Counted from the stretch's first letter, positions 23,025 through 37,100 are shown. The stretch: DNA of 64,000 nucleotides from Ilex aquifolium (GCA_951799425.1 OX637407.1:875501-939500), one strand, 5' to 3'. Notes: generated from the letters alone by a model not told the origin. Made by a program: numbers and translations.

Positions 23025-23699
23025 TGTAAACCCTCAGGTATTTATAATGATACATAGTAACTATCATGTGTTGCACATATAATTAATGATTTATGAATCA
23101 AATGTATAGGTTGTATTAGAAGATAATAAATGTATTAGATCTTAAACTCATCTTTGGGAGGAATTAGGAAAAGAATAACTAGATACTGCTTTGGTATTTT
23201 ACACATAACATTTTCTTTTGACATTGGATTGACATGATTTTTTTATAATAGAAACTAGATTCCAAGATCTACAAATGTGTATTTCACAAAAATTTCTTGA
23301 ATCGACTTCTAAGTAGGTCAAAACTGTATTGAAAGTTCTGATAGCAAATGGGAGTTACATTCGAACACCAAATCTTATTCCAACGGAGCATAGCTAACCA
23401 TACTTTGGTGTCTGATAGAAATTAAGATACTAGGAGTAAGGAATGTTCGAACACCAGACACATTCGAAGATACATTCTAACGCAAATCTCCGTTCGAATA
23501 TAAGTGTGATTTTTACAGCAATCAAACTCGCACCGACTGTTTAGATCTGGCCCTATAAATACTTAAGGACGTTCCCTTTAGCCATATTTCATCAATTTTC
23601 ACCCCTAGACAACCCTAGAGAGTGAGTGGAAATGAGAAAATGCAAGATTCGAAGGGATTTTTATGTCGGGAAACGATTGAAAATGCTTGGATTACGTAT
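23025..23699 (+). repeat. LTR start of T2, with TTCGAA cores and TATA box
   Basis: The LTR opens TGTAAACCCTCAGG after the purine tract AAAGGGGTGGAT; 675 bp are visible before D begins. TTCGAA cores lie at 23360, 23446, 23463 and 23493, and TATAAAT at 23554-23560. The motif resembles that of Athila-like A and B, not that of its pol relative T1. Confidence 0.7.
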
Positions 23700-23826
23700 T
23701 GATTAACCCTAAATAATGCGTAAATGAATTAAGTTTTAAAGTTCATTGTGTGTGTAAATTAGGTTAAAACAATTAAGTTATAGAGTATTAAGGTTAACGC
23801 GTAAATTGGACATTTTGCAGGGTTTC

Positions 23827-26291
23827 TGTAAAACCCGAGAAAATTTGAACTTTTGTGAAAAAGGGCAAAATGGTAAATTGCCACTATGGTACAGGTTGTA
23901 AACCTGAAATTTTCTAGAAATTGGATGACGAAATGAACCTCACCGTTGGATTCGTCTCGCGAAAACTAGTTACCCTGTCAAATTTCATTAAATTCCGAGT
24001 TAGTCGGATTTTTCGCGTTTTACGAGGCGGTCGAGCCTCGGGAGACCCAAAAACAAGATTCTGATTTAAAATTTTAAATTTTGGGAAATAAATGACGGCA
24101 AGTTAAAATAAAAATATTTTGAACTTGAACCGGAGCGAAATTTAATCGTTTCGGGGTTAAAACGGACCCGGGAAATAAGGGCCGTGTGGGCCAAGCATTT
24201 AAAGAGTATTTAAAGGGGAGAAAATCAGATTTCTCTCCCCATTTGCTCAGCCGGTTTTAACGTGAGAGGAAGAGAGGGAAAGAGCAAGTCTTCTCCACCT
24301 TCTCTCTACGATCTACACCCATTGAGAGCTCAAATCCACTCGGGCCAAGAACAAAAGTTGTTCTCCTCGCCAAGGGCTACAAAACCATACCAAGGAGGTC
24401 GGGTTTTGGAGAGAATCCAAGGACGGGATTTTTGGAGGCTAGGGCTTTGGGATAGGATCGGGTTTTGGAGGCTTCCTACGGTTATTCTACACGCTACAAG
24501 AGGTAGGGTTTCCTCCTACTAAGGTTCATTCCAAACCTAGAATGTTTTAATGAAATGGGTAGGATGATTGGTTGTGTATCTCTTGCCCCTTTTGTTTGAT
24601 TTGGGTAAAATTGGGTATATGAAATTGTTCCAATGTGATTCTTGGATTATGTGAATTGTGGGCATGCTATGTGCTTACATTATGCCATGAGATTTGAAGT
24701 ATGTTATTACTTGATTATGTGATGACATGTTTGGGTGTTGTCCAAGATAAAATGTTGATATATATATACGTGTTTGTAATATATTGACATTGTAGGGAAT
24801 AATGGGAATTATATGCTTATGATATAAATTGCCATGAAATATGTGAAATATGATTAGAATGTTCAAGTGTTACTCATAGCATATTGAACATGATAATATT
24901 GTTGAAATGAGACATCACATTTCATATGCACGGGAGCATTGCACTTAGTGGGTGTGTGTGCATGGTGGTTGTCTTCACCACGCTTGGTGGATGACGAGTG
25001 GGCTCGGGTAAGACGGGTCGATGACCTAGTCGAGTCGCACGGTTTGCATGGTTGTTAGGGTTGGGGTAGCAAGAAGGGCTAGACTATCCCTCGGGTGAGA
25101 GACCCGGTGATTGGATACGCACTCCGTTGGTATAAGAGTCCATAAAGTGTGTCGGTATACGCGGAACCGTTGGTGGAAGTCCATGAATTCCGTGTCGGTT
25201 GGGTGCCGTTGGTGTAAGTCCATAAATATCCACCCCAAGAAAGACCCTAGAATGAAAAATCATTTGATGTGCAACATCAATGACAGATTAGTACACATTG
25301 GCACTTGCATGTGTAGAGGAGCCGGGAAGGGCTCGGTTGATATGCATGAGTGAGTCTCACCTCATTCCATAGCATGACATTGCAATTTCCATCATTGAAT
25401 ATATTTCCTTGCTTGGAATGTTATGAATTGTGGTTTTGTGGCATGTGAACATTTCATATGCATATAGGTTGGGGAGTAGCCTCATTAGGAAATACCCTAT
25501 TGAGCGTGGCTCACCCTTTGTGGGAAAAACATTTCAGGTGCGGGGTTCACACCGGCGGACGGCTCCCATTTCGAGCCCCAAGGTTGAAGAAAGCCGACTT
25601 GTGGCTTTTATTGTTGTTTTGTAAAAGCTTTTGAAAAGAATTCCATTTTGATATGTAAATGTATGGAATCAATTGTAATAGAACTTGTATAAACCATGTT
25701 TTATATGGAAATCCTTGTCAAACATGTATTTGATGAGTTGGGAAGGGTTTTGAATGGATTGGAAAGGAAAAATGGTTGAAAATGGCAAAACTGGGCAGAG
25801 AGTACCGGTACTGAATGGTACCGGTACTGGGTACCGGTACGGAATGGTACCGGTACTGGACACCGGTACCCTCTTTCCAGTGGGTTGACAGTACCGGTAC
25901 CGGGTACCGGTACTGAATGGTACCGGTACTGGATACCGGTACCCCCTTTCCAGTGGGTTGATAGTACCGGTACCGGGTACCGGTACTGAATGGTACCGGT
26001 ACTGGGTACCGGTACTCTCTTCAAAATTTTCAGATTTTCACACTGCTTCGCCCTATTTTCAATCTACGTTTCCTTTCCCTCCAATGATGTAAATGAAGTA
26101 TAAATCATGGTATATCGAATATTGGTTGAACCCAAATGAATAATCGAATCCGGTTAACAATGGTGAATTAAGATCCCGGTTAAGGGGATGCTACTACCGT
26201 GGTGTTAGGTTGAGTGACATCCATGGTTATTTCCGCGGGTTGACGGGTGGTAAACGGTTAATATAGGACCCCCGGAGATTGGGGCGTCACA
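23827..26291 (+). repeat. LTR1 of G
   Basis: A 2465-bp LTR, TGTAAAACCCG to GGGGCGTCACA. A TATTTAAAG box (24207-24215) precedes a pyrimidine-rich leader. Far downstream, at 25802-26020, are eleven GTACCGGTAC palindromes in a higher-order repeat. It lacks a 10-bp stretch present in LTR2 and LTR3 near the TATA-like box. Short frames in the leader are the same in all three LTRs only because the LTRs are near-identical. Confidence 0.9.
25802..26020 (+). repeat. GTACCGGTAC palindrome array in LTR1 of G
   Basis: There are eleven perfect GTACCGGTAC copies plus two CCGGTACC partials, in blocks spaced by CTTTCCAGTGGGTTGA. LTR2 has the identical array (33321-33539). LTR3 has ten copies with a different block order (40839-41050). 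On the current reading it lies in R/U5, unlike the arrays of A, B, T1 and T2. Confidence 0.85.
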
Positions 26292-26294
26292 GCT

Positions 26295-26311
26295 TGGTAT
26301 CAGAGCATAGG
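26295..26311 (+). promoter_or_regulatory. Primer-binding site of G, first internal copy
   Basis: TGGTATCAGAGCATAGG is complementary to initiator-Met tRNA and lies three bases after LTR1. An identical site is at 33814-33830. Confidence 0.92.
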
Positions 26312-26647
26312 TATGCGATTTACCTAGGGCTTGATGGGGCATGGGTTTAGACCATTGCATTCATTGTACATTACATGTTATGTGCTTAAATTGCTACATG
26401 TTATGTGATATGTGGTATGTGTATTATATGCATGGTAAAATGTGTATGGAAATGGACACACTAGGGTTAGAGAACTTAACCTTGGGAGTGGGAAAGCAAA
26501 TGAACGGGAAAGTTCAAAGCGTAAGGGTCCACTATTGGAGGCATACGCTCTACTAGTGAGACAATGAGAAAGATTTAAATGTTTTAACTTTGGTCCCTAC
26601 TTCGGGATACTAAGTTAGTGTGCCATTGCCATTTGACGTGTGTGTAG

Positions 26648-29600
26648 ATGGCAAGTGGAAGAAGAGGACATCGAGGCGGTGGGCGGAACAATAACCAACC
26701 ACCACCGGTCTTCGATCAACAAGCGTTTACGGAAACCATAGGCATGATGGCGGCTACTGTTGCACAAGCTAGTGCAAATGCCGGACATGGAGGCACGAGT
26801 AACCTCCAACAGTTTAAAGCACACAAACCTCCAGTCTTCATGGGAGGGGCGGACCCGATGGTGGCCGACCATTGGTTCCGGCAAGTCAACAAGATCTTAG
26901 GGGCGATGGAGGTCACCTCAGACGCTACTAAGATAAGGCTAGCTGCATTCCAGCTAGAAGGAGAAGCCCAATTGTGGTGGGATTGGGTGACGGCCTCGAA
27001 GAACTTAGAGGCCATGACATGGGGAGAGTTCAAGGAGCTCTTCATGGGTAAATATTTCCCAACGGCCGTTCGACATGCAAAGGCCCGCGAGTTTCTAGAT
27101 TTGAAGCAAGGGTCAATGACGGTGATGGAGTATGTGGCTAAGTTCACCGAATTAGCCCGATTTGCTGATGATTACGTGGCCACGGATATGGCCAAGGTAA
27201 GAAGGTTCGAGGATGGGTTGAAGCTATCCATCCGGGGAAAGATTGTGGGCCTCCGCCTGCAAGACTTGGACTCTATGGTCGAGACAGCTATGGCCATTGA
27301 GAGGGAGGTTGACGATGCCCGAAGCATCCGTGAGGCGGGTGCTAAGGATAAGAAGAAGGAGGGCCAATCCTCTTCTTCTAGTTCGGGGAAGAAGCAGAGA
27401 ACTTCTACTCCACAAGGACAACAAGGACAGGGCCGTGGCTATCAAGGCCAAGGCCAAGGTCAATTTTCCCAGGGCGGGAGAAACTACAGGACTACCCACC
27501 AGGCAGGCCAGAAGACATGTTTCCATTGCCACCAACCGGGGCATATGAAGCGGGATTGTCCGCAGAGGCAAGGATCCCAGAGCTATGGGACACCTCAGTC
27601 CCAGTCATCAGTGGGACAGTCACAGACACACCTTGTTCCTCCCTACCCCACCATGGGCCAGGGAAACCAGTATCAGTTCCAGGGCACTACTCAGGCCCCT
27701 ACCACCTTTCAAGCGGGGACTCCGCAGTCGGGCCAGATGGGCCAAGGCATGGGTCGAGGCCGAGGACAGGGCATGCAGGCCGGGACTTCGGGGACCCAGG
27801 GGCGTGTCTACGCCATTACACCTCAGGCTGAGCCGGTGGACCAGTCGGTCATTCAGGGTACATTTCTACTTTCTCGTTTATGGGCTAAAGTATTATTTGA
27901 CTCTGGTGCATCACATTCATTCATTTCTGCATCATGTGTGAGGGATTTGGGCTTAGAGGTTGATACCTTGGAGGAGCCGTTATATGTGAATTCACCCCTA
28001 GGAGCTAGGGTGTGTGTGAATCAGATATGTCGGGGTTGTGAGCTAGAGATCTCGGGGATTCTACTCACCGTGGACCTTAGGGTTATGGACATGTCGGAAT
28101 TCGATGTCATCCTTGGGATGGACTGGTTGGCGGCGTATCGGGTCGTTATTGATTGTGACAGGAAGAGGGTCACCGCCTATACACCAGACGGTGTTTGTTT
28201 CAAGTTTCAGGGGGAAAAGCATGATGCTTTGCCTCAAGTCGTGTATGATTCGCGATGGCATGGGAAATTGATGGGTTGGCTTGCGAGCCTTACCCTGGAG
28301 GACGAGGCAAGACAAGAATTGGGTCTACCTCGGGTGGTGTGCGAATATGAGGACGTTTTTCCGGACGAGTTACCGGGATTACCTCCCCATAGGAATGTGG
28401 ACTTTAGCATTGAGTTACATCCGGGAACTTCGCCCATTTCTATGACTCCACATAGGATGGCGCCAGCTGAGTTGCAAGAACTCAAGGTCCAATTACAAGA
28501 ATTATTGGACAAGGGCTTTATTAGACCGAGTACCTCACCTTGGGGCGCTCCGGTGCTGTTTGCCAAGAAGAAGGATAAGACCCTTTGATTGTGTATAGAC
28601 TATCGGCAGTTGAATCGGGTCACCATCAAGAATAGGTACCCTTTGCCGAGGATCGATGATCTGTTTGATCAGCTGAGGGGAGCGCGGGTCTATTCAAAGA
28701 TAGATCTCCGCACGGGCTACCATCAGTTGAGGATTAGGGAGTCAGATATCCCTAAGACGGCGTTCAGAACGCGGTACGGGCATTTCGAGTTCACGGTGAT
28801 GCCATTTAGGTTGACGAATGCCCCAGCGGCATTCATGGATCTCATGCATAGGGTGTTCCAGCCCTATTTAGATCAGTTTGTCGTAGTGTTTGTTGATGAC
28901 ATCCTGATCTACTCCAAGACAGAGGAGGAGCATGAGGGTCACTTGAGGATTGTTCTCCAGACCTTGAGGGACCATTAATTGTACGCCAAGTTCAGCAAGT
29001 GTGAATTTTGGCTCACGGAGGTGAAATTCTTGGGACACGTGGTGTCAGCTTCGGGGGTGTCAGTTGACCCGGAGAAGGTTGAGGCAGTTATGAGTTGGGA
29101 GAGGCCAAAGTCAGTCTTCGAGATACGTAGTTTCTTGGGATTGGCAGGGTATTACCGGAGGTTCATCGAGGACTTCTCCTGACTAGCCGCACCTATGACT
29201 AGATTGACCCGGAAGGAGGTCAAGTTCGAGTGGAATAATTCGTGTGAGAAGGCATTCCAAGAACTAAAGAGGAGACTCACTTCAGCTCATATCTTGATTG
29301 TTCCAGAAAGGGGACAAAACTACACGGTATATTGCGATGCCTCCAAAGACGGACTGGGTTGTGTCTTGATGCAGTCCGGGAGAGTGGTGGCTTATGGTTC
29401 TCGACAGTTGAAGAATCACGAGCAGAATTACCCCACGCATGACATGGAATTGGCGGCCATAGTCTTTGCCTTGAAGGCTTGGCGCCACTATTTGTATGGT
29501 GAACGATTTGAAGTGTTTTCGGACCACAAAAGTCTGAAGTACATCTTCACTCAGCGGGACCTCAACATGAGGCAGCGTAGGTGGATGGAGTACCTAGAAG

Positions 29601-31243
29601 ACTATGACTTCACTTTGCATTACCACCCTGGTAAGGCAAATGTGGTGGCTGACGCACTTAGTCGGAAGTCACGGGGTGTCTTAGCTAGTGTGGCTTCCCG
29701 GGAGTGGCGGATGCTTGAGGCCGTGGGCCAATTTGGGCTGCATTATCGGGGTCGGACTCAGGGTGTTTTAGGGAGTTTGGTGGCTACGCCTTCCCTACTG
29801 AGCAGAGTGATTGAGTCACAGAGACAGGACTCAGAGTTATCATCCATCAGGGACCGAGTGCAGGCGGGTACTGGTGACGAGGGCTGGGCCATTCACTCGG
29901 ATGACAGTCTTCGGTTTAGGGGAAGGGTTGTGGTTCCCCAGTCGGCGGAGCTGAGAGAGGAGATCCTCAGGGAGTTCCATTGCTCTCGTTTTGCGGTGCA
30001 CCCAGGCGGCACGAAGATGTATCATGATCTTCGTCGCCAGTATTATTGGAGTGGAATGAAGAGGCAAATTGGCGACTTTGTCAGAAGATGCCTCACATGT
30101 CAACAGATTAAAGCCGAGCACCAGAGACCAGCAGGGTTGCTCTAGCCCTTGGAAGTGGCTGAGTGGAAGTGGGAGCACGTCACAATGGACTTTGTGACCC
30201 ACTTGCCACGGACATCGCGGGGACATGATGCGGTGTGGGTGATAGTGGACCGGCTTACGAAGTCGGCACACTTTTTGGCGGTGCGGATGACCTTCACTCT
30301 GGAGGAATTCTGCAGGTTGTACATAAGGGAGATAGTCCGGTTGCATGGGGTACCCGTATCTATAGTATCGGATCGGGATCCCAGGTTTACGGCTCACTTT
30401 TGGGAGAGTTTCCAGCGAGCCATGGGGACTCAGTTGAGGATGAGCACAGCCTTTCATCCCCAGACAGATGGTCAGTCAGAGAGGACCATTCAGACGTTAG
30501 AGGACATGCTACGAGCATGTGTCCTAGACCTCAAGGGTAGTTGGGAAGAGCATTTACCCTTAGTGGAATTCGCCTATAATAACAGCTATCAGGCGAGCAT
30601 ACGGATGGCACCCTATGAGGCGCTTTATGGGAGGCCTTGTCGTTCTCCGGTTTGTTGGACTGAGGTTGGAGAAAGACCCTCTACTGGCCCAGAATTAATA
30701 AGAGACACCTCGGAGAAGGTGGACCTAATAAAGAAACGTCTTCTCACGGCTCAAAGCCGGCAGAAGAGTTACGCCGATAGAAGGCGGCGACCTCTGGAGT
30801 TTGAGGTGGGAGATCATGTCTTCTTAAAGGTGATGCCCAAGAGAGGAGTGGTCAGATTCGGCAAGCGAGGAAAGCTGTCGCCGAGATATAATGGGCCCTT
30901 CGAGATACTTGAGAGAGTTGGCACTGTGGCCTATAGGTTGGCGTTGCCACCAGGTTTATCGAGTGTTCATGCTGTATTCCATGTCTCTATGCTCCGGAAG
31001 TATACTCCAGATCCGACGCATGTTGTGGATTGGGGAGAACTCGTTGTTGATGCAGATGGGACCTTTGAGGAGGGACCGGTGCGTGTCATGGATAGCCGGG
31101 AGCAGGTTTTGCGAGGCAAGACCGTGAGGCTTGTGAAGGTGTTGTGGCGACACCGAGGGGTGGAAGAGGCAACATGGGAGCGAGAGGACACCATACGTGC
31201 CAATTATCCTTTCTTGTTCGAGGATGGAGGTATATTCTTATAG
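26648..31243 (+). pseudogene. gag-pol region of G, first copy (fossil)
   Basis: Parts in order: a gag start rich in Gly/Arg at 26648; the gag core with AEGEAQLWWDWV-like sequence at about 26860-27240; a Gln/Gly-rich linker; a CCHC knuckle, CFHCHQPGHMKRDC, near 27520-27560; protease with LFDSGASHSF near 27895; RT with [12 protein letters not shown] and the FVDDILIYS block at about 28430-29050; RNase H with [13 protein letters not shown] and [12 protein letters not shown] at about 29250-29680; integrase with an HHCC part near 30000-30115 and a D-D-E core at 30190-30560; then a GPF block and a chromodomain-like tail ([18 protein letters not shown]) near 31130-31190. It is broken, with about four breaks. 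A purine tract ends at 31335. Confidence 0.9.
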
Positions 31244-31335
31244 TCATTTAGTGTTATATGACTGTGGCATATGCATGTGGTAGTGTGCATGAGTGTGTGA
31301 ATTTCGGGGACGAAATTCTTTTAAGGGGGGAAGAA

Positions 31336-33810
31336 TGTAAAACCCGAGAAAATTTGAACTTTTGTGAAAAAGGGCAAAATGGTAAATTGCCACTATGGTA
31401 CAGGTTGTAAACCTGAAATTTTCTAGAAATTGGATGACGAAATGAACCTCACCGTTGGATTCGTCTCGCGAAAACTAGTTACCCTGTCAAATTTCATTAA
31501 ATTCCGAGTTAGTCGGATTTTTCGCGTTTTACGAGGCGGTCGAGCCTCGGGAGACCCAAAAACGAGATTCTGATTTAAAATTTTAAATTTTGGGAAATAA
31601 ATGACGGCAAGTTAAAATAAAAATATTTTGAACTTGAACCGGAGCGAAATTTAATCGTTTCGGGGTTAAAACGGACCCGGGAAATAAGGGCCGTGTGGCG
31701 CATTGTGGGCCAAGCATTTAAAGAGTATTTAAAGGGGAGAAAATCAGATTTCTCTCCCCATTTGCTCAGCCGGTTTTAACGTGAGAGGAAGAGAGGGAAA
31801 GAGCAAGTCTTCTCCACCTTCTCTCTACGATCTACACCCATTGAGAGCTCAAATCCACTCGGGCCAAGAACAAAAGTCGTTCTCCTCGCCAAGGGCTACA
31901 AAACCATACCAAGGAGGTCGGGTTTTGGAGAGAATCCAAGGACGGGATTTTTGGAGGCTAGGGCTTTGGGATAGGATCGGGTTTTGGAGGCTTCCTACGG
32001 TTATTCTACACGCTACAAGAGGTAGGGTTTCCTCCTACTAAGGTTCATTCCAAACCTAGAATGTTTTAATGAAATGGGTAGGATGATTGGTTGTGTATCT
32101 CTTTCCCCTTTTGTTTGATTTGGGTAAAATTGGGTATATGAAATTGTTCCAATGTGATTCTTGGATTATGTGAATTGTGGGCATGCTATGTGCTTACATT
32201 ATGCCATGAGATTTGAAGTATGTTATTACTTGATTATGTGATGACATGTTTGGGTGTTGTCCAAGATAAAATGTTGATATATATATACGTGTTTGTAATA
32301 TATTGACATTGTAGGGAATAATGGGAATTATATGCTTATGATATAAATTGCCATGAAATATGTGAAATATGATTAGAATGTTCAAGTGTTACTCATAGCA
32401 TATTGAACATGATAATATTGTTGAAATGAGACATCACATTTCATATGCACGGGAGCATTGCACTTAGTGGGTGTGTGTGCATGGTGGTTGTCTTCACCAC
32501 GCTTGGTGGATGACGAGTGGGCTCGGGTAAGACGGGTCGATGACCTAGTCGAGTCGCACGGTTTGCATGGTTGTTAGGGTTGGGGTAGCAAGAAGGGCTA
32601 GACTATCCCTCGGGTGAGAGACCCGGTGATTGGATACGCACTCCGTTGGTATAAGAGTCCATAAAGTGTGTCGGTGTACGCGGAACCGTTGGTGGAAGTC
32701 CATGAATTCCGTGTCGGTTGGGTGCCGTTGGTGTAAGTCCATAAATATCCACCCCAAGAAAGACCCTAGAATGAAAAATCATTTGATGTGCAACATCAAT
32801 GACAGATTAGTACACATTGGCACTTGCATGTGTAGAGGAGCCGGGAAGGGCTCGGTTGATATGCATGAGTGAGTCTCACCTCATTCCATAGCATGACATT
32901 GCAATTTCCATCATTGAATATATTTCCTTGCTTGGAATGTTATGAATTGTGGTTTTGTGGCATGTGAACATTTCATATGCATATAGGTTGGGGAGTAGCC
33001 TCATTAGGAAATACCCTATTGAGCGTGGCTCACCCTTTGTGGGAAAAACATTTCAGGTGCGGGGTTCACACCGGCGGACGGCTCCCATTTCGAGCCCCAA
33101 GGTTGAAGAAAGCCGACTTGTGGCTTTTATTGTTGTTTTGTAAAAGCTTTTGAAAAGAATTCCATTTTGATATGTAAATGTATGGAATCAATTGTAATAG
33201 AACTTGTATAAACCATGTTTTATATGGAAATCCTTGTCAAACATGTATTTGATGAGTTGGGAAGGGTTTTGAATGGATTGGAAAGGAAAAATGGTTGAAA
33301 ATGGCAAAACTGGGCAGAGAGTACCGGTACTGAATGGTACCGGTACTGGGTACCGGTACGGAATGGTACCGGTACTGGACACCGGTACCCTCTTTCCAGT
33401 GGGTTGACAGTACCGGTACCGGGTACCGGTACTGAATGGTACCGGTACTGGATACCGGTACCCCCTTTCCAGTGGGTTGATAGTACCGGTACCGGGTACC
33501 GGTACTGAATGGTACCGGTACTGGGTACCGGTACTCTCTTCAAAATTTTCAGATTTTCACACTGCTTCGCCCTATTTTCAATCTACGTTTCCTTTCCCTC
33601 CAATGATGTAAATGAAGTATAAATCATGGTATATCGAATATTGGTTGAACCCAAATGAATAATCGAATCCGGTTAACAATGGTGAATTAAGATCCCGGTT
33701 AAGGGGATGCTACTACCGTGGTGTTAGGTTGAGTGACATCCATGGTTATTTCCGCAGGTTGACGGGTGGTAAACGGTTAATATAGGACCCCCGGAGATTG
33801 GGGCGTCACA
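31336..33810 (+). repeat. LTR2 of G, a mosaic of LTR3-like and LTR1-like parts
   Basis: A 2475-bp LTR. Its left part shares five diagnostic differences with LTR3, the last at 32676. From the palindrome array on (about 33360) it matches LTR1. This is the expected middle product of an unequal crossover between a 3' LTR and a 5' LTR. The private base in the GTTGACGGGTGG region near 33757 is unique to LTR2. Confidence 0.88.
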
Positions 33811-33813
33811 GCT

Positions 33814-33830
33814 TGGTATCAGAGCATAGG
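33814..33830 (+). promoter_or_regulatory. Primer-binding site of G, second internal copy
   Basis: Identical to the site at 26295-26311 and in the same position relative to the LTR border. Confidence 0.92.
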
Positions 33831-34166
33831 TATGCGATTTACCTAGGGCTTGATGGGGCATGGGTTTAGACCATTGCATTCATTGTACATTACATGTTAT
33901 GTGCTTAAATTGCTACATGTTATGTGATATGTGGTATGTGTATTATATGCATGGTAAAATGTGTATGGAAATGGACACACTAGGGTTAGAGAACTTAACC
34001 TTGGGAGTGGGAAAGCAAATGAACGGGAAAGTTCAAAGCGTAAGGGTCCACTATTGGAGGCATACGCTCTACTAGTGAGACAATGAGAAAGATTTAAATG
34101 TTTTAACTTTGGTCCCTACTTCGGGATACTAAGTTAGTGTGCCATTGCCATTTGACGTGTGTGTAG

Positions 34167-37100
34167 ATGGCAAGTGGAAGAAGAGGACATCGAGGCGGTG
34201 GGCGGAACAATAACCAACCACCACCGGTCTTCGATCAACAAGCGTTTACGGAAACCATAGGCATGATGGCGGCTACTGTTGCACAAGCTAGTGCAAATGC
34301 CGGACATGGAGGCACGAGTAACCTCCAACAGTTTAAAGCACACAAACCTCCAGTCTTCATGGGAGGGGCGGACCCGATGGTGGCCGACCATTGGTTCCGG
34401 CAAGTCAACAAGATCTTAGGGGCGATGGAGGTCACCTCAGACGCTACTAAGATAAGGCTAGCTGCATTCCAGCTAGAAGGAGAAGCCCAATTGTGGTGGG
34501 ATTGGGTGACGGCCTCGAAGAACTTAGAGGCCATGACATGGGGAGAGTTCAAGGAGCTCTTCATGGGTAAATATTTCCCAACGGCCGTTCGACATGCAAA
34601 GGCCCGCGAGTTTCTAGATTTGAAGCAAGGGTCAATGACGGTGATGGAGTATGTGGCTAAGTTCACCGAATTAGCCCGATTTGCTGATGATTACGTGGCC
34701 ACGGATATGGCCAAGGTAAGAAGGTTCGAGGATGGGTTGAAGCTATCCATCCGGGGAAAGATTGTGGGCCTCCGCCTGCAAGACTTGGACTCTATGGTCG
34801 AGACAGCTATGGCCATTGAGAGGGAGGTTGACGATGCCCGAAGCATCCGTGAGGCGGGTGCTAAGGATAAGAAGAAGGAGGGCCAATCCTCTTCTTCTAG
34901 TTCGGGGAAGAAGCAGAGAACTTCTACTCCACAAGGACAACAAGGACAGGGCCGTGGCTATCAAGGCCAAGGCCAAGGTCAATTTTCCCAGGGCGGGAGA
35001 AACTACAGGACTACCCACCAGGCAGGCCAGAAGACATGTTTCCATTGCCACCAACCGGGGCATATGAAGCGGGATTGTCCGCAGAGGCAAGGATCCCAGA
35101 GCTATGGGACACCTCAATCCCAGTCATCAGTGGGACAGTCACAGACACACCTTGTTCCTCCCTACCCCACCATGGGCCAGGGAAACCAGTATCAGTTCCA
35201 GGGCACTACTCAGGCCCCTACCACCTTTCAAGCGGGGACTCCGCAGTCGGGCCAGATGGGCCAAGGCATGGGTCGAGGCCGAGGACAGGGCATGCAGGCC
35301 GGGACTTCGGGGACCCAGGGGCGTGTCTACGCCATTACACCTCAGGCTGAGCCGGTGGACCAGTCGGTCATTCAGGGTACATTTCTACTTTCTCGTTTAT
35401 GGGCTAAAGTATTATTTGACTCTGGTGCATCACATTCATTCATTTCTGCATCATGTGTGAGGGATTTGGGCTTAGAGGTTGATACCTTGGAGGAGCCGTT
35501 ATATGTGAATTCACCCCTAGGAGCTAGGGTGTGTGTGAATCAGATATGTCGGGGTTGTGAGCTAGAGATCTCGGGGATTCTACTCACCGTGGACCTTAGG
35601 GTTATGGACATGTCGGAATTCGATGTCATCCTTGGGATGGACTGGTTGGCGGCGTATCGGGTCGTTATTGATTGTGACAGGAAGAGGGTCACCGCCTATA
35701 CACCAGACGGTGTTTGTTTCAAGTTTCAGGGGGAAAAGCATGATGCTTTGCCTCAAGTCGTGTATGATTCGCGATGGCATGGGAAATTGATGGGTTGGCT
35801 TGCGAGCCTTACCCTGGAGGACGAGGCAAGACAAGAATTGGGTCTACCTCGGGTGGTGTGCGAATATGAGGACGTTTTTCCGGACGAGTTACCGGGATTA
35901 CCTCCCCATAGGAATGTGGACTTTAGCATTGAGTTACATCCGGGAACTTCGCCCATTTCTATGACTCCACATAGGATGGCGCCAGCTGAGTTGCAAGAAC
36001 TCAAGGTCCAATTACAAGAATTATTGGACAAGGGCTTTATTAGACCGAGTACCTCACCTTGGGGCGCTCCGGTGCTGTTTGCCAAGAAGAAGGATAAGAC
36101 CCTTTGATTGTGTATAGACTATCGGCAGTTGAATCGGGTCACCATCAAGAATAGGTACCCTTTGCCGAGGATCGATGATCTGTTTGATCAGCTGAGGGGA
36201 GCGCGGGTCTATTCAAAGATAGATCTCCGCACGGGCTACCATCAGTTGAGGATTAGGGAGTCAGATATCCCTAAGACGGCGTTCAGAACGCGGTACGGGC
36301 ATTTCGAGTTCACGGTGATGCCATTTAGGTTGACGAATGCCCCAGCGGCATTCATGGATCTCATGCATAGGGTGTTCCAGCCCTATTTAGATCAGTTTGT
36401 CGTAGTGTTTGTTGATGACATCCTGATCTACTCCAAGACAGAGGAGGAGCATGAGGGTCACTTGAGGATTGTTCTCCAGACCTTGAGGGACCATTAATTG
36501 TACGCCAAGTTCAGCAAGTGTGAATTTTGGCTCACGGAGGTGAAATTCTTGGGACACGTGGTGTCAGCTTCGGGGGTGTCAGTTGACCCGGAGAAGGTTG
36601 AGGCAGTTATGAGTTGGGAGAGGCCAAAGTCAGTCTTCGAGATACGTAGTTTCTTGGGATTGGCAGGGTATTACCGGAGGTTCATCGAGGACTTCTCCTG
36701 ACTAGCCGCACCTATGACTAGATTGACCCGGAAGGAGGTCAAGTTCGAGTGGAATAATTCGTGTGAGAAGGCATTCCAAGAACTAAAGAGGAGACTCACT
36801 TCAGCTCATATCTTGATTGTTCCAGAAAGGGGACAAAACTACACGGTATATTGCGATGCCTCCAAAGACGGACTGGGTTGTGTCTTGATGCAGTCCGGGA
36901 GAGTGGTGGCTTATGGTTCTCGACAGTTGAAGAATCACGAGCAGAATTACCCCACGCATGACATGGAATTGGCGGCCATAGTCTTTGCCTTGAAGGCTTG
37001 GCGCCACTATTTGTATGGTGAACGATTTGAAGTGTTTTCGGACCACAAAAGTCTGAAGTACATCTTCACTCAGCGGGACCTCAACATGAGGCAGCGTAGG

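Larger units (their letters stand above)
20349..23699 (+). mobile_element. Tekay/Del-like element T2, heavily decayed 3' part
   Basis: Fossil of the T1 subgroup: pol from the protease-RT linker to the chromodomain-like tail (20349-23000), a polypurine tract near 23013-23024, and the start of a 3' LTR (23025-23699). It is interrupted on the left by B and on the right by D. It has more than ten breaks, the most of any element here, which fits its place as the base of the nest. Confidence 0.8.

Noticed and set aside
24262-24522. An 86-codon frame repeated in all three G LTRs (also 31781 and 39300)
   Set aside because: Its conservation follows from near-identical LTRs of one element. It lies in the leader and shows no recognisable domain.
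25669-26024. Frames encoding TGTxYRYPVPVP-like repeats
   Set aside because: These are translations of the GTACCGGTAC array. The repeat is a DNA feature, and no start or context supports a protein.
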